A stretch of 64,000 bases of DNA from the NCBI RefSeq assembly GCF_001643305.1, contig NZ_LSGW01000094.1, positions 1-64,000 of the forward strand, given 5' to 3'. Under the pieces are notes generated by a model. The model was not told where the DNA came from, made no database searches, and worked only from the letters and a program-made list of their open reading frames with translations. The number at the start of each line of letters is the position of its first letter. Positions within the stretch are counted from its first letter, which is position 1. Both the position numbers and the translations under genes were made by a program. This document shows, one piece after another, positions 35,112 through 45,942 of this stretch. Source of the stretch: Aeromonas salmonicida subsp. salmonicida. GTDB lineage: Bacteria > Pseudomonadota > Gammaproteobacteria > Enterobacterales > Aeromonadaceae.

Positions 35112-36704
35112 TTGTTAAGCAGCAATAACATCACCATGCAATTCGGCGCCAAGCCGCTGTTTGAGAACATCAACGTCAAGTTTGGCGGCGGCAACCGCTA
35201 TGGCCTCATTGGCGCCAACGGCTGTGGCAAGTCCACCTTTATGAAGATCCTCGGCGGCGACCTTGAGCCGAGCGGCGGTAATGTGAGCCTGGACGTCAAC
35301 GAGCGGATCGGTAAGCTGCGCCAGGACCAGTTCGCCTACGAAGAGATGCGCGTACTGGACGTGGTCATGATGGGTCACGGCGAGTTGTGGGCCGCCATCG
35401 CCGAACGCGATGCCATCTACGCCAACCTGGACGCCACCGACGACGACTACATGAAGGCCGCCGAGCTGGAAGGCATGGTTGCCGAGTACGATGGCTATAC
35501 CGCTGAATCCCGTGCTGGCGAACTGCTGCTGGGCGCCGGCATTCCCATCGAGCTGCACAATGGCCCGATGAGTGAAGTGGCACCAGGCTGGAAGCTGCGG
35601 GTGCTGCTGGCGCAGGCACTGTTCTCCAACCCCGACATCCTGCTGCTGGACGAACCGACCAACAACCTGGACATCAATACCATCCGCTGGCTGGAGCAGG
35701 TGCTCAACGATCGTGAAAGTACCATGATCATCATCTCTCACGACCGTCACTTCCTGAACTCGGTCTGTACCCACATGGCGGATCTGGACTACGGCGAGCT
35801 GCGCGTCTACCCGGGCAACTACGACGAGTACATGACGGCGGCCACCCAGGCCCGCGAGCGTCTGCTCTCCGACAACGCCAAGAAGAAGGCCCAGATTGCC
35901 GACCTGCAATCCTTCGTCTCCCGTTTCAGTGCCAACGCCTCCAAGTCCAGCCAGGCTACCTCCCGTCTCAAGCAGATCGACAAGATCAAGATTGAGGAAG
36001 TGAAGGTCTCCAGCCGTCAGAACCCCTTCATCCGCTTCGAGCAGGAGAAGAAGCTCTACCGCAACATCCTGGAAGTGGAAGGCGTTGCCAAAGGCTATGG
36101 TGAGGCGCCCCTGTTCAAGGGCCTGAGCATGATGCTGGAAGTGGGCGAGAAGGTCGCCATTCTGGGTACCAACGGCATCGGTAAATCCACCCTGATCAAG
36201 ACCCTCATGGGCGAGCTGGCACCGGACAGCGGCACCATCAAGTGGTCCGAGAACGCCCAGATCGGCTATTACGCTCAGGATCACGCCGACGATTTCGACA
36301 CCGATCTCAACGTGTTCGACTGGATGGCCCAGTGGAAACAGGCCAACGAAGACGAGCAGGCAGTGCGCTCCGTGCTGGGTCGTCTGCTGTTCACCCAGGA
36401 CGACATCAAAAAGCCGGCCAAGGTACTCTCCGGTGGCGAGCAGGGTCGCATGCTGTTCGGCAAGCTGATGATGCAGCGTCCCAACATCCTGATCATGGAT
36501 GAGCCGACCAACCACCTGGACATGGAATCCATCGAATCCTTGAACCTGGCGCTGGAGATGTATCAGGGCACCCTGATCTTCGTCTCCCATGACCGTGAGT
36601 TCGTGTCGTCCCTGGCGACCCGCATCATGGAGCTGACCGAGAACGGTATCCGCGACTTCGGCGGCACCTACGAGGATTACCTGCGCACTCAGGGCGTGGT
36701 ATAA
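35112..36704 (+). CDS. ybiT: ABC-F family ATPase YbiT
   Basis: A 530-residue ABC-F protein, the same length as Escherichia coli YbiT and alike throughout. Two ABC domains have Walker [10 protein letters not shown] (about residue 35) and GTNGIGKST (about 355). Signature and Walker B regions include [29 protein letters not shown] and [16 protein letters not shown]. The linker holds [15 protein letters not shown]. No membrane domain exists; the family acts on ribosomes. The start is TTG at 35112, supported by alignment with the YbiT N-terminus (ML-SSN-TMQFG); the next ATG would lose eight residues. EttA was considered, but the length and motifs fit YbiT better. Confidence 0.92.
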   Translation: MLSSNNITMQFGAKPLFENINVKFGGGNRYGLIGANGCGKSTFMKILGGDLEPSGGNVSLDVNERIGKLRQDQFAYEEMRVLDVVMMGHGELWAAIAERDAIYANLDATDDDYMKAAELEGMVAEYDGYTAESRAGELLLGAGIPIELHNGPMSEVAPGWKLRVLLAQALFSNPDILLLDEPTNNLDINTIRWLEQVLNDRESTMIIISHDRHFLNSVCTHMADLDYGELRVYPGNYDEYMTAATQARERLLSDNAKKKAQIADLQSFVSRFSANASKSSQATSRLKQIDKIKIEEVKVSSRQNPFIRFEQEKKLYRNILEVEGVAKGYGEAPLFKGLSMMLEVGEKVAILGTNGIGKSTLIKTLMGELAPDSGTIKWSENAQIGYYAQDHADDFDTDLNVFDWMAQWKQANEDEQAVRSVLGRLLFTQDDIKKPAKVLSGGEQGRMLFGKLMMQRPNILIMDEPTNHLDMESIESLNLALEMYQGTLIFVSHDREFVSSLATRIMELTENGIRDFGGTYEDYLRTQGVV

Positions 36705-36734
36705 GCCTCGCCAGCCAAGGCGATTGAATAGAAA

Positions 36735-36762
36735 AAGCCGGCAAGCGATTGCCGGTTTTTTT
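36735..36762 (+). terminator. Terminator of ybiT
   Basis: CCGGCAA and TTGCCGG form a 7-bp stem with a GCGA tetraloop and a seven-T run. Confidence 0.9.
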
Positions 36763-36823
36763 ATGGCCGCCGCGCTCTGGGGAAACCAACACATATCCGC
36801 GTTTCTACGCTGCGCATAACGTA

Positions 36824-36930
36824 TCACGCAGGTCACGCAGGTCACGCAGGTCACGCAGGTCACGCAGGTCACGCAGGTCACGCAGGTCACGCAGGTCACG
36901 CAGGTCACGCAGGTCACGCAGGTCACGCAG
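36824..36930. repeat. Tandem repeat, about 12 copies of TCACGCAGG
   Basis: Eleven perfect 9-bp units plus an 8-bp partial unit in the intergenic region between the ybiT and ppiD terminators. The unit is a multiple of three, so long artificial frames run through it on both strands, but none has coding features. It is a likely variable-number locus. Confidence 0.97.
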
Positions 36931-36961
36931 CCAGCATAGCGGCCTCAACCTCACTTCGCAG

Positions 36962-36993
36962 ATAAAAAAACGGCCCCATGACGGGGCCGTTTT
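36962..36993 (-). terminator. Terminator of ppiD
   Basis: ACGGCCCC and GGGGCCGT form an 8-bp stem with a 5-nt loop; on the minus strand it ends in a run of T. It lies 24 bp after the ppiD stop codon. Confidence 0.9.
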
Positions 36994-37016
36994 CAATGGG
37001 TTGCAACCGGTCGGGT

Positions 37017-38930
37017 TTATTCGACTGTGGCTTCCACATCGGTGAAGTACTCGATCTTGGCGGCTTTGCGCAGCTCGTCAATCAGGGACTTGTAGCTCAC
37101 CTGGGCCTTGCCCTGGCCAAGCTGGCCTTGCAGCAGGCTGACCATCTGGGACGGCTCCTTGGCTACTACCACCTTGTCCAGTGCGACCACCACGCGATCA
37201 CCATTGGCTTCGGCGACCAGTTCGACACTCGGCTTCCCATCCTTCGGATGAGGCATGCGGAACACCTGGGCAACCAGGTTCTGATCCATGTCCTGAGCGA
37301 AGCGGGCAACCCCTTTGTGGGTCTCCATCTTCAAGCCAAGCGCAGTCAGATCGGCCTGGATGTTCTCACCGGCCTTCAGCTTGTCCAGCAGGCCCTGCGC
37401 CTTGCCACGAGCCACTTCACTGGCCTTGTCATACTTGATGGCCGCGATCACCTGCTCCTTGATCTCCGCCAGCGGTTTGGCCGCTTTCGGTTGATAACCT
37501 GTGATGTGCAGGACCAGCGCCTTGCCATCAGCCAGTTCGATCACATCCGAGTTGGTGTTGTCATCGCGCAGCTGTTCGGAGAACGCCACCGAGAGCACCT
37601 TGGGATCATTGAGGGGTTCTGGTGCATCAGCCTGACTGAAGAAGTCCACAGACTGCACCTTGAGGCCCATGGTATCGGCGGTCAGATCCAGCGAGTCCTG
37701 GTTCTCGAAGCTGCTGTCAGCCATTTTCTGCTGCTCGGCAAAGAACAGCTCCTTGGCCTTGTCAGCCTGCAGACGTCGGATGGTTTCACCCATGACATCC
37801 ACAAACGGCTTGGTCTGAGCCGCTTCAACACCCAGCAACTTGATGACGTGGAAACCGAACGGGCTCTTCACCAGGTTGGAGAGATCCCCTGCCTTGTTCA
37901 GGGCAAAGGCGGCCTGCTCGAAGGCCGGATCCATCACCCCTTTCTCGAACCAGTCCAGCTCGCCACCCTTCTTGGCAGAGAAAGTATCGGAGGAGTTGGC
38001 CTTGGCCAGCGCGGCAAAATCATCGCCGCCCTTGGCCTTGGTCAGGAGTTCGCCAGCCAGCTTCTCGGCCGCCTTCTCATCCTTGCCAAACGGGATCAGG
38101 ATATGCGCTACATGACGACGCTCGGCACGCTGGAACAGGTCCTGGTGCTGATCGTAGTAATCCTTGGCATCCTGCTCGGTGACCTTGATATCTTTGCCGA
38201 GGTTGGCCGCATCCAGCAGCAGATAGTCGACCTTCACCTTCTCGTCGTTCATGAAACGCGCGCTGTTGGTCTTGTAGTACTGCTCCACTTCCTGATCGGA
38301 AACCTGGACATCGCCCAGATAAGCGGCGGCAGCAAGACGCACCAGACGCAGATCACGGGTCTGGTTGTAGAGCTTGTCGAGTTGCTCCGCTTCACCCTTG
38401 AGCGCGAACTCGGTGCCGAGCAGGGCGCCCATCAGCTGCTGACGCACCATGTCCTGGCGCAGTGAGTCACGGAACATCTCCGGTGTCATGCCGGCACGAC
38501 GAATGAGCTGCAGGTAGCGGTCATTGTTGAATTTGCCATCTTCGGCAAACTCCGGCATGGCGATGATGGCCTGTTTGATCTGCTCGTCACTGACCCGCAG
38601 ACCCAGTTCACGGGCCTTGCTGTCGAACAGGGCCTGATCGATCAGCCTGTCCAGCACACCACGGCGGAACTGCTTCATGTAGTCAGGGTTGGCGGCCAAC
38701 TGGCTGAAAGATTCCCCCATTTGGGATTCCATGCGGGCCCGCTCGTTGCGATAGGCATTTTCCAGCGCAGCGGAGCTGATGTCATTGCCGTTGACGGTAG
38801 CGGGGGCGGTACGTGCCGGGCCATTGAGGTAACTGCCTACACCGGCCAAGGCAAAGGAGAGGATGATCAGGCCCAAGATAACCTTGGCTACCTTGCCCTG
38901 CGCCCCTTCGCGTAGTTTATCCAACATCAT
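37017..38930 (-). CDS. ppiD: Peptidyl-prolyl isomerase/chaperone PpiD
   Basis: A 637-residue inner-membrane-anchored periplasmic folding factor that works at the SecYEG exit. A short cytosolic start (MMLDKLREGAQG) is followed by one membrane helix (VILGLIILSFALAGVGSYL) and the SurA-like chaperone region. The parvulin domain lies at about residues 265-360: RRHVAHILIPFG, AKANSSDTFSAKKGGELDWF and KSPFGFHVIKLLGV. The start is placed at the ATG pair 38930/38927 by comparison with the family; the open frame extends another 25 codons upstream through the hupB terminator. It follows hupB, as in enterobacteria. Confidence 0.93.
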   Translation of the reverse strand: MMLDKLREGAQGKVAKVILGLIILSFALAGVGSYLNGPARTAPATVNGNDISSAALENAYRNERARMESQMGESFSQLAANPDYMKQFRRGVLDRLIDQALFDSKARELGLRVSDEQIKQAIIAMPEFAEDGKFNNDRYLQLIRRAGMTPEMFRDSLRQDMVRQQLMGALLGTEFALKGEAEQLDKLYNQTRDLRLVRLAAAAYLGDVQVSDQEVEQYYKTNSARFMNDEKVKVDYLLLDAANLGKDIKVTEQDAKDYYDQHQDLFQRAERRHVAHILIPFGKDEKAAEKLAGELLTKAKGGDDFAALAKANSSDTFSAKKGGELDWFEKGVMDPAFEQAAFALNKAGDLSNLVKSPFGFHVIKLLGVEAAQTKPFVDVMGETIRRLQADKAKELFFAEQQKMADSSFENQDSLDLTADTMGLKVQSVDFFSQADAPEPLNDPKVLSVAFSEQLRDDNTNSDVIELADGKALVLHITGYQPKAAKPLAEIKEQVIAAIKYDKASEVARGKAQGLLDKLKAGENIQADLTALGLKMETHKGVARFAQDMDQNLVAQVFRMPHPKDGKPSVELVAEANGDRVVVALDKVVVAKEPSQMVSLLQGQLGQGKAQVSYKSLIDELRKAAKIEYFTDVEATVE

Positions 38931-38969
38931 GTTTGTACTTATGCTCCCGAACTCGATGGGCGTAAATAA

Positions 38970-38999
38970 TGAAAAGGCGCACCGATTGCGATGCGCCTT
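38970..38999 (-). terminator. Terminator of hupB
   Basis: AAGGCGCA and TGCGCCTT form an 8-bp stem with a 10-nt loop and TTTTC on the minus strand, between hupB and ppiD. Confidence 0.8.
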
Positions 39000-39081
39000 G
39001 GTCAATCAGTATGAGGGAGAGCCCTCTCACTTGTCTGGTCTGTGACCAAGGACGGTGGCCGATGTAATATCAGCGCCCGGC

Positions 39082-39354
39082 TTAGTTGACAGCGTCTTTC
39101 AGGGCCTTGCCGGCTTTGAAAGCAGGAACTTTACCAGCGGCGATTTCGATGGTCGCGCCAGTTTGCGGGTTACGACCAGAACGGGCAGCACGCTCGCGCA
39201 CGGCGAAAGTACCGAAACCCACCAGAGCAACCTGGTCACCCTCTTTCAGGGCTTCACCCACGGCATCAATGAAAGCGTCCAGCGCACGGCCAGCAGCGGC
39301 TTTGGAGATATCAGCACCGTCTGCAATCTTGTCAATCAGTTGAGATTTATTCAC
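39082..39354 (-). CDS. hupB: DNA-binding protein HU-beta
   Basis: A 90-residue HU protein, the normal length. N-terminal helices are [20 protein letters not shown]; the beta-arm signature is [20 protein letters not shown], and the C-terminus is [14 protein letters not shown]. It bends DNA and organises the nucleoid. The start codon is GTG, as in Escherichia coli hupB. A good promoter lies upstream, so it is transcribed independently of lon, and a terminator separates it from ppiD. Confidence 0.97.
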   Translation of the reverse strand: MNKSQLIDKIADGADISKAAAGRALDAFIDAVGEALKEGDQVALVGFGTFAVRERAARSGRNPQTGATIEIAAGKVPAFKAGKALKDAVN

Positions 39355-39420
39355 TCTTATATTCCCCTTTTATCGAACATCGCTGCGGCGCTGATTTCCA
39401 TGGCCACAACAAGTGGAGGT

Positions 39421-39449
39421 TTTATAGCAAGCCTCCTGATCAGTTGCAA
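39421..39449 (-). promoter_or_regulatory. Sigma-70 promoter of hupB
   Basis: TTGCAA, 17 bp, TATAAA on the minus strand, about 65 bp upstream of the hupB GTG. Confidence 0.65.
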
Positions 39450-39594
39450 GTGACAATCTAGCGCAAACCCGCGCCACATCACGCATTGCGACTCATCATG
39501 AGTACCCGATCGGTGGTCAAGGCTACTTCCGTTACCCGGTGCATGCAAGCCTTAACCCCCCCCCGAATGCGCCAAATTTGCGGCGCATCAACAT

Positions 39595-41949
39595 TTACAC
39601 GACAGAAACGCGCTCAAACCCTTGCGGATTGTCCTGCAACGCCAGTTCCAGCACTTCATCAATCCAGCGAACCGGATAGATTTCAAGGTCTTGTTTGACG
39701 TTGTCCGGGATCTCTTCGAGGTCTCGTTCGTTTTCTTTCGGGATAAGCACACGCTTGATGCCACCACGATGAGCCGCCAGCAGCTTCTCTTTGAGACCGC
39801 CGATGGGCAGCACTTCGCCGCGCAAGGTGATTTCCCCCGTCATGGCCACATCAGCACGAACCGGATTACCGGTCAAGCTGGAGACCAGCGCGGTACACAT
39901 GGCGATACCGGCACTCGGACCGTCTTTCGGGGTCGCCCCTTCCGGCACGTGCACATGGATATCGCGCTTCTCGTAGAAGTCGGCATTGATGCGCAGCTTG
40001 TCGGCACGGGCCCGTACTACCGTCATGGCAGCCTGGATGGACTCCTGCATCACATCACCGAGTGAACCGGTGTAGGTGAGCTTGCCCTTGCCCGGCATGT
40101 TGGTGGTTTCGATGGTGAGCAGATCGCCGCCCACTTCGGTCCACGCCAAACCACAGACCTGACCGACCTGGTTCTGGTCGGTGGCCTTGCCGTAGTCGAA
40201 ACGCTGCACCCCGAGGAACTCCTTGAGGTTGGCCTGATTGACCTGAACATGCTTGATGCTCTTGTCCAGCAGGATGCGCTTGACCGCCTTGCGACAAATC
40301 TTGGAGATCTCCCGCTCCAGATTCCGCACCCCCGCCTCGCGGGTGTAGTAGCGGATCACACCGACCAGAGCAGAATCTTCGATGGTGATCTCGGACTCTT
40401 TCAGGCCGTTGCGCTGGATCTGCTTGGAGACCAGATGCTGCTTGGCAATATTGAGCTTCTCATCTTCGGTATAACCGGAGAGGCGGATCACTTCCATCCG
40501 GTCCAGCAGCGGACCCGGGATGTTCATGGAGTTGGAGGTGGCCACGAACATGACGTCCGACAGGTCATAATCCACTTCCAGATAGTGATCGTTGAAGCTG
40601 TTGTTCTGCTCCGGATCCAGCACTTCCAGCAAGGCAGAAGCGGGATCGCCACGCATGTCCGAGCTCATCTTGTCGATTTCATCGAGCAGGAACAGCGGGT
40701 TTTTCACCCCCACCTTCGCCATCTTCTGGATGAGCTTGCCGGGCATGGAACCGATATAGGTACGACGGTGACCACGGATCTCCGCTTCGTCACGCACCCC
40801 ACCCAAGGCCATACGCACATACTTGCGACCGGTTGCCTTGGCGATGGACTGGCCCAGCGAGGTCTTGCCCACACCGGGAGGACCAACCAGACAGAGGATG
40901 GGGCCTTTAAGCTTGTTCACCCGCGCCTGTACCGCCAGATACTCGAGGATGCGCTCCTTGACCTTCTCCAGACCAAAGTGATCCGAATCCAGCACCTCCT
41001 GCGCCTTGCCAAGGTCTTTCTTGACCTTGGAGCGCGCCTTCCACGGCACCTGTACCATCCAGTCCACATAGCTGCGCACGACTGTGGCTTCGGCAGACAT
41101 GGGGGACATCATCTTCAGCTTGGCGAGCTCGGCATGGGCCTTTTCACGGGCATCTTCCGGCATCCCCGCCTCTTCAATCTTGCGATTGAGGGCTTCAAAT
41201 TCATCCGGGCTGTCTTCCAGCTCACCCAGCTCTTTCTGGATGGCCTTCATCTGCTCGTTGAGATAGTACTCCCGCTGACTCTTCTCCATCTGCTTCTTGA
41301 CCCGGGTACGGATGCGTTTCTCGACCTGCAGCAGGTCAATCTCCGACTCCATCATGGCCATCAGAAACTCGATGCGCTCGGACACAGAGGCGATTTCCAG
41401 CACCTTCTGCTTGTCTTCGAGCTTGAGCGGCATGTGTGCGGCCATGGTATCGGCCAGGCGAGCAGCATCATCGATCGCCGAAATCGAGGTCAATACCTCG
41501 GGCGGGATCTTCTTGTTGAGCTTGATATAGCCTTCAAACTGACCGATGGCGGAGCGCACCAGCACGTCCTGGTACTTCTCCTCGATGGCGGTAGAAGCGA
41601 TGTACTGCGCCTCACCGACGAAGAAGTCCTTGTCATCGATTATCCGCTCAAGACGGGCACGCTGGCCCCCTTCCACCAGCACCTTGACGGTGCCATCCGG
41701 CAGCTTGAGCATCTGTAGAATATTGGCCACTGTCCCGACGGAGAAAATCTCCTCCACCGTCGGCTCATCGGTTGACGCGTCCTTCTGAGCCACCAGCAGA
41801 ACTTTTTTGTCCTGCTCCATGGCCGCTTCCAGACAGCGAATGGATTTTTCCCGCCCCACAAAGAGTGGAATGACCATGTGGGGGTAAACCACCACGTCAC
41901 GAAGAGGCAGGACGGGAATCTCGATGCGTTCTGAACGCTCTAGGTTCAT
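39595..41949 (-). CDS. lon: ATP-dependent protease Lon
   Basis: A 784-residue AAA+ serine protease, exactly the Escherichia coli length. The N-terminal substrate domain starts with [20 protein letters not shown]. Walker A is [15 protein letters not shown] (about residue 356) and Walker [11 protein letters not shown]. The proteolytic Ser is in PKDGPSAGI (about residue 679) and the partner Lys in [13 protein letters not shown] (about 722). It degrades unfolded and regulatory proteins. GAGAGGA precedes the ATG. Upstream lies a sigma-32-type promoter, fitting heat-shock control. Confidence 0.97.
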   Translation of the reverse strand: MNLERSERIEIPVLPLRDVVVYPHMVIPLFVGREKSIRCLEAAMEQDKKVLLVAQKDASTDEPTVEEIFSVGTVANILQMLKLPDGTVKVLVEGGQRARLERIIDDKDFFVGEAQYIASTAIEEKYQDVLVRSAIGQFEGYIKLNKKIPPEVLTSISAIDDAARLADTMAAHMPLKLEDKQKVLEIASVSERIEFLMAMMESEIDLLQVEKRIRTRVKKQMEKSQREYYLNEQMKAIQKELGELEDSPDEFEALNRKIEEAGMPEDAREKAHAELAKLKMMSPMSAEATVVRSYVDWMVQVPWKARSKVKKDLGKAQEVLDSDHFGLEKVKERILEYLAVQARVNKLKGPILCLVGPPGVGKTSLGQSIAKATGRKYVRMALGGVRDEAEIRGHRRTYIGSMPGKLIQKMAKVGVKNPLFLLDEIDKMSSDMRGDPASALLEVLDPEQNNSFNDHYLEVDYDLSDVMFVATSNSMNIPGPLLDRMEVIRLSGYTEDEKLNIAKQHLVSKQIQRNGLKESEITIEDSALVGVIRYYTREAGVRNLEREISKICRKAVKRILLDKSIKHVQVNQANLKEFLGVQRFDYGKATDQNQVGQVCGLAWTEVGGDLLTIETTNMPGKGKLTYTGSLGDVMQESIQAAMTVVRARADKLRINADFYEKRDIHVHVPEGATPKDGPSAGIAMCTALVSSLTGNPVRADVAMTGEITLRGEVLPIGGLKEKLLAAHRGGIKRVLIPKENERDLEEIPDNVKQDLEIYPVRWIDEVLELALQDNPQGFERVSVV

Positions 41950-41997
41950 ATATGTCCTCTCGGCTTGTTATACCGTTGGCAAAGCGCTTGGCTGAGT

Positions 41998-42024
41998 ATA
42001 TGGGGGCGCAGAGATGAGATTCAA
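41998..42024 (-). promoter_or_regulatory. Sigma-32 (heat-shock) promoter of lon
   Basis: On the minus strand TTGAAT is followed 13 bp later by CCCCATAT, matching the heat-shock consensus CTTGAA-(13-15)-CCCCATNT well. It lies about 50 bp before the lon start and after the clpX terminator. Confidence 0.65.
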
Positions 42025-42035
42025 TCGCCGAATCG

Positions 42036-42071
42036 GTAAAAAGCATGAAAGGGGCAAAAAGCCCCTTTCAT
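42036..42071 (-). terminator. Terminator of clpX
   Basis: ATGAAAGGGGC and GCCCCTTTCAT form an 11-bp perfect stem with a five-base loop; CTTTTTA follows shortly after on the minus strand. It lies 20 bp past the clpX stop. Confidence 0.8.
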
Positions 42072-42090
42072 TTGATTAAAAATCAGACTG

Positions 42091-43365
42091 TTACTCTGAT
42101 ACAGCAGCCTGGGACTCGGGATTTTCGTAGATCATCAAGGGCGCGGAGTCCCCTTTGATCACCGTCTCGTCGATCACCACCTTGCTGACACCCTCCAGGG
42201 ATGGCAGGTCATACATGGTATCGAGCAACACGGCTTCCACGATGGATCTCAGACCACGGGCACCGGTTTTCCGCTCCATCGCCTTGTGCGCAATGGCGTT
42301 CAAGGCGTCGTCACGGAACTCCAGCTCCACCCCTTCAAGATCGAACAAGGCGGCATATTGCTTGGTCAGCGCATTTTTCGGCTCTTTCAGGATCTGGATG
42401 AGGGCAGCCTCGTCCAGCTCGGTCAAGGTCGCGACCACAGGCAAACGGCCGATGAACTCGGGGATCAGACCATATTTGATCAGATCTTCCGGCTCCACCT
42501 TGGCAAAGTTCTCGCTCAAGGTCGCTCTGGCATTCTTGGATTTGACGTCAGCGCCAAAACCGATGCCGGTGCCCTTGACGGAGCGTTGCTCGATCACCTT
42601 GTCCAGACCGGCAAAGGCGCCGCCACAGATGAAGAGGATCTTGGAGGTATCGACCTGCAAGAACTCCTGCTGCGGGTGCTTGCGACCACCTTGCGGCGGC
42701 ACGGAAGCAATGGTGCCTTCGATCAGCTTGAGCAGGGCCTGCTGCACCCCTTCCCCGGACACGTCGCGGGTAATGGAGGGATTGTCTGACTTGCGGGAGA
42801 TCTTGTCGATCTCGTCGATATAGACGATGCCACGCTGGGCCTTCTCTACGTCGTAGTCACACTTTTGCAACAGCTTCTGGATGATGTTCTCCACGTCTTC
42901 GCCCACATAACCGGCTTCGGTCAGTGTGGTGGCGTCGGCCATGGTGAACGGCACATCCAGCAGACGAGCAAGTGTTTCGGCCAGCAGCGTCTTGCCGCTA
43001 CCGGTCGGGCCAATCAACAGAATGTTGGACTTGCCCAGCTCCACACCACCGGCTTCGCTGCTGTTACGCAGACGCTTGTAGTGGTTGTAGACGGCCACGG
43101 CCAACACCTTCTTGGCATATTCCTGCCCGATCACATAGTCATCCAGGTGAGCACGGATTTCATGAGGGGTCGGCAGCTCGCTACCATCGCGCTTGGGAGA
43201 GATCTCGCGGATCTCTTCGCGGATGATGTCGTTGCACAGCTCGACACACTCATCACATATGTAGACGGAAGGGCCAGCGATCAGCTTGCGCACTTCATGC
43301 TGGCTTTTGCCGCAAAAAGAGCAGTAGAGCAGCTTATCACCCTCACCCTTGCGTTTTTCTGTCAT
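42091..43365 (-). CDS. clpX: ATP-dependent Clp protease ATPase subunit ClpX
   Basis: A 424-residue AAA+ unfoldase. The N-terminal zinc-binding domain has Cys15, Cys18, Cys37 and Cys40. Walker A is [17 protein letters not shown] (about residue 118) and Walker [10 protein letters not shown] (about 182). The ClpP-binding IGF-type loop appears as [11 protein letters not shown] (about 267). The pore loop is GYVGED. It feeds proteins to ClpP and is encoded 128 bp downstream of clpP. Confidence 0.97.
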   Translation of the reverse strand: MTEKRKGEGDKLLYCSFCGKSQHEVRKLIAGPSVYICDECVELCNDIIREEIREISPKRDGSELPTPHEIRAHLDDYVIGQEYAKKVLAVAVYNHYKRLRNSSEAGGVELGKSNILLIGPTGSGKTLLAETLARLLDVPFTMADATTLTEAGYVGEDVENIIQKLLQKCDYDVEKAQRGIVYIDEIDKISRKSDNPSITRDVSGEGVQQALLKLIEGTIASVPPQGGRKHPQQEFLQVDTSKILFICGGAFAGLDKVIEQRSVKGTGIGFGADVKSKNARATLSENFAKVEPEDLIKYGLIPEFIGRLPVVATLTELDEAALIQILKEPKNALTKQYAALFDLEGVELEFRDDALNAIAHKAMERKTGARGLRSIVEAVLLDTMYDLPSLEGVSKVVIDETVIKGDSAPLMIYENPESQAAVSE

Positions 43366-43493
43366 TCAGCAACCTCGTTTTATCAATAGAGGATGGGTCG
43401 TCCCGTTGAGTTTACAACAGTCCGCGACACCCTGCTCAAGCACGCTAGTTCAGGACACAGTCACTCAGGCCATGTCCAGGACGACACCGGAGC

Positions 43494-44117
43494 TCAGCCG
43501 CGCTGGCTCAGGATACCGTCAACCAGGCCATAAGCAACGGCTTGATCGGCCGACATGAAGTTGTCACGGTCGGTATCACGCTCTATGGTGGCCATCTCCT
43601 GACCGGTATGGAAGGCCAGACGCTCGTTCAGGGTATTCTTGATTTTCAGGATCTCCTGGGCATGGATCTGGATGTCAGATGCCTGTCCCTGGAAACCGCC
43701 CAACGGCTGATGGATCATCACGCGGGCACTGGGCAGGCAGAAACGCTTGCCCTTGGCACCACCGGCCAGCAGGAAGGCACCCATGGAGCAGGCCTGCCCC
43801 ATACAGACGGTACTCACATCCGGCTTGATGAACTGCATGGTGTCATAAATGGACATGCCGGCCGTGACGGCACCACCCGGAGAGTTGATGTAGATGCTGA
43901 TGTCCTGATCCGGATTTTCGGACTCCAGAAACAGCAGCTGGGCTACAACCAGATTTGCCATATGATCTTCAACCTGACCAGTCAGGAAGATCACCCGCTC
44001 CTTCAACAGACGAGAATAAATGTCGTAGGAACGCTCCCCTTTTGCAGTCTGCTCTACCACCATGGGGATGAGCGCATTGCGTGGGGATTCAGTCACATCG
44101 TTATAGTTCTTGTACAT
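43494..44117 (-). CDS. clpP: ATP-dependent Clp protease proteolytic subunit ClpP
   Basis: A 207-residue serine protease with the catalytic triad Ser111 ([12 protein letters not shown]), His136 ([11 protein letters not shown]) and Asp185 ([10 protein letters not shown]), all at the Escherichia coli positions. It forms the 14-subunit chamber used by ClpX and ClpA. The gene lies between tig and clpX in the conserved order. A weak TTGACT-19-TATAAT arrangement at 44167-44197 on the minus strand may be its promoter, overlapping the tig terminator stem. Confidence 0.97.
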   Translation of the reverse strand: MYKNYNDVTESPRNALIPMVVEQTAKGERSYDIYSRLLKERVIFLTGQVEDHMANLVVAQLLFLESENPDQDISIYINSPGGAVTAGMSIYDTMQFIKPDVSTVCMGQACSMGAFLLAGGAKGKRFCLPSARVMIHQPLGGFQGQASDIQIHAQEILKIKNTLNERLAFHTGQEMATIERDTDRDNFMSADQAVAYGLVDGILSQRG

Positions 44118-44130
44118 AAGGCATTGTCCC

Positions 44131-44169
44131 TAAAATAAAATGGCCCGAGTGGAGATCACACGAGCCATT
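44131..44169 (-). terminator. Terminator of tig
   Basis: AATGGCTCG and CGGGCCATT form a 9-bp stem (one wobble pair) with a 13-nt loop, then TTTTATTTT on the minus strand, 35 bp past the tig stop. Confidence 0.8.
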
Positions 44170-44203
44170 ATACTTAACAGTCTTGACCTTAAGTCAAATG
44201 TTC

Positions 44204-45514
44204 TTAGGCAGCGGCACCGGACTTGTTGATCACTTCGTCAAAGGCAACTTCTTTCTCGGTCACTTGCGCTTTGGACAGGATCAGGTCGATGGCTTGATCT
44301 TCAACCGCCAGATTGCGCACGCCATTCAGCATTTGCTCATTCTTCTGGTAGTACTCGATCACTTCCTTCGGATCTTCGTAGGCAGTGGCCATGGACTCGA
44401 TGATGCTGGTCACGCGGGCATCGTCAGCCTTGATCTCGTTGGTACGGATCACGTCGCCCAGCAGCAGACCTACGCGTACGCGACGCTCGGCCTGAGCCTG
44501 GAACAGCTCAGCCGGCAGCTCAGGTGCGTTGCCGCCCTGGAAACCGCCAAAGCGCTGCAGAGCCTGTTGACGCAGGGTATCGATCTCCTGAGCAACAGCA
44601 GCCTTCGGCAGATCGATCTGGTTGGCTTCAACCAGACCGTTCAGAACCTGCTCTTTCACGCTGTTTTTCAGGGCTTGAGCCAGTTCGCGCTCCATGTTCT
44701 TGCGCACTTCGGCTTTCAGCTCTTCAACGTTGCCGCTCTCGATACCGAAACGCTTGACGAACTCTTCAGTCAGCTCAGGCAGGATCTGCTCTTCAACCTT
44801 GATCAACTTGGAGGCGAACTTGGCCGCTTTGCCTTTCAGGTTTTCAGCGTGGTAGTCAGCCGGGAAAGTCACTTCGATAGTGAACTCGTCGCCCGCTTTC
44901 TTGCCCATGATGGCGTCTTCGAAGCCAGGGATCATGCGACCGGCACCCAGTACCAGGTTGAAGCCTTCGGCTTTGCCGCCGTCGAACTCTTCACCGTCGA
45001 TGGAACCGATGAAGTCCATGGTCACACGCATGCCATCGGCAGCGGCGGCATCGACATCAGCCCAAGTGGCGTGCTGCTTGCGCAGGGTGTCGATCATGTT
45101 GGCCAGATCTTCATCCTTGACGGTCGCAACCGGCTTCTCGACCTTGATGGTCTCCAGGCCAGCCACTTCAAACTCGGGATAAACTTCAAAGGTCGCGGTG
45201 AATTCGAAATCCTGACCTTCCTGGATCTCTTTCGGATCCATGGTCGGGGCACCGGCCGGGCTCAGTTTGTTTTCGATGATGGCCTTGATGAAGTTGTTCT
45301 GCATCATTTCATCAGCAACACGAGCGTGAGCCATGGCGCCGAACATCTTCTTGATGATGGCAACCGGGGCCTTGCCAGGACGGAAACCGTCGATACGACG
45401 GGTTTTGGCCAGGCCGTTCAATTCTTTACGCACGGCAGCGTCAACGGTAGCAGCCGGTACAGTGATGGTAAGACGGCGTTCCAGACCCTGGGTTGTCTCT
45501 ACAGAAACTTGCAT
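44204..45514 (-). CDS. tig: Trigger factor (ribosome-bound chaperone/PPIase)
   Basis: A 436-residue three-domain chaperone. The N-terminal ribosome-binding tail contains the [17 protein letters not shown] signature (residues about 43-59). The FKBP-type PPIase domain spans about 150-245 ([24 protein letters not shown] region and [19 protein letters not shown]), followed by the helical C-terminal cradle. It meets nascent chains at the ribosome exit. It has its own promoter and a structured leader, and a terminator separates it from clpP. Confidence 0.97.
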   Translation of the reverse strand: MQVSVETTQGLERRLTITVPAATVDAAVRKELNGLAKTRRIDGFRPGKAPVAIIKKMFGAMAHARVADEMMQNNFIKAIIENKLSPAGAPTMDPKEIQEGQDFEFTATFEVYPEFEVAGLETIKVEKPVATVKDEDLANMIDTLRKQHATWADVDAAAADGMRVTMDFIGSIDGEEFDGGKAEGFNLVLGAGRMIPGFEDAIMGKKAGDEFTIEVTFPADYHAENLKGKAAKFASKLIKVEEQILPELTEEFVKRFGIESGNVEELKAEVRKNMERELAQALKNSVKEQVLNGLVEANQIDLPKAAVAQEIDTLRQQALQRFGGFQGGNAPELPAELFQAQAERRVRVGLLLGDVIRTNEIKADDARVTSIIESMATAYEDPKEVIEYYQKNEQMLNGVRNLAVEDQAIDLILSKAQVTEKEVAFDEVINKSGAAA

Positions 45515-45533
45515 TCTTTTACCTCGTTCAACT

Positions 45534-45610
45534 CAGCACTGTGTGCTGACCCTTATTGCCCCTGGGCAAAGCCCGGAGTCTTCCTGTTTATAAAGACAAC
45601 GACTGTCTTT
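45534..45610 (-). promoter_or_regulatory. Structured 5' leader of tig (three hairpins)
   Basis: Three perfect stems lie between the predicted start and the ATG: AAAGACA/TGTCTTT (45592-45610), GGGC/GCCC (45564-45574) and CAGCAC/GTGCTG (45534-45548). The leader is about 110 nt long. No T-run follows any stem. Confidence 0.45.
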
Positions 45611-45633
45611 GTGATGAGAAAATATGACGCGAC

Positions 45634-45662
45634 ATTATAGCGGCGCACTTTGGTCGAGTCGA
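45634..45662 (-). promoter_or_regulatory. Sigma-70 promoter of tig
   Basis: TCGACT, 17 bp, TATAAT on the minus strand, about 120 bp before the tig start codon. Confidence 0.6.
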
Positions 45663-45942
45663 GCCACACATCCCCCAACGGGGGTGGCGATAGCACAATT
45701 CGCGCAAAACTGACCCTTATATGGGGAACTCCCGAGCAGACTTCAAGCGCACAACACGCAAGAATTTGCACTTGCTCACCTTTTTTCGCGCAAAGGCCTA
45801 CTTTTTCACCTCATTTCCTGCCAAAAAGGCAGCCTGTTCAGGGGTTGCGACCCAAATTGTCCACCCTGTCACATCAACCATTGCGTCTATGGCCGCTGCT
45901 CGCTATGGTGACAGCCAAATTTATGAGTCTGGAGTGACCAAC

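Noticed and set aside
35112..36704. Identification of the ABC-F protein as EttA
   Set aside because: The length of 530 residues and the N-terminal and linker motifs match YbiT rather than EttA (about 555 residues).
36824..36930. Possible CRISPR array
   Set aside because: Units are 9 bp and directly adjacent with no spacers, and no cas genes are present.
36749..37045. Repetitive Arg-Arg-Ser and Thr-Cys-Val reading frames across the 9-bp repeat
   Set aside because: The repeat length is a multiple of three, so open frames arise automatically on both strands. They lie between two terminators and have no ribosome-binding sequence.
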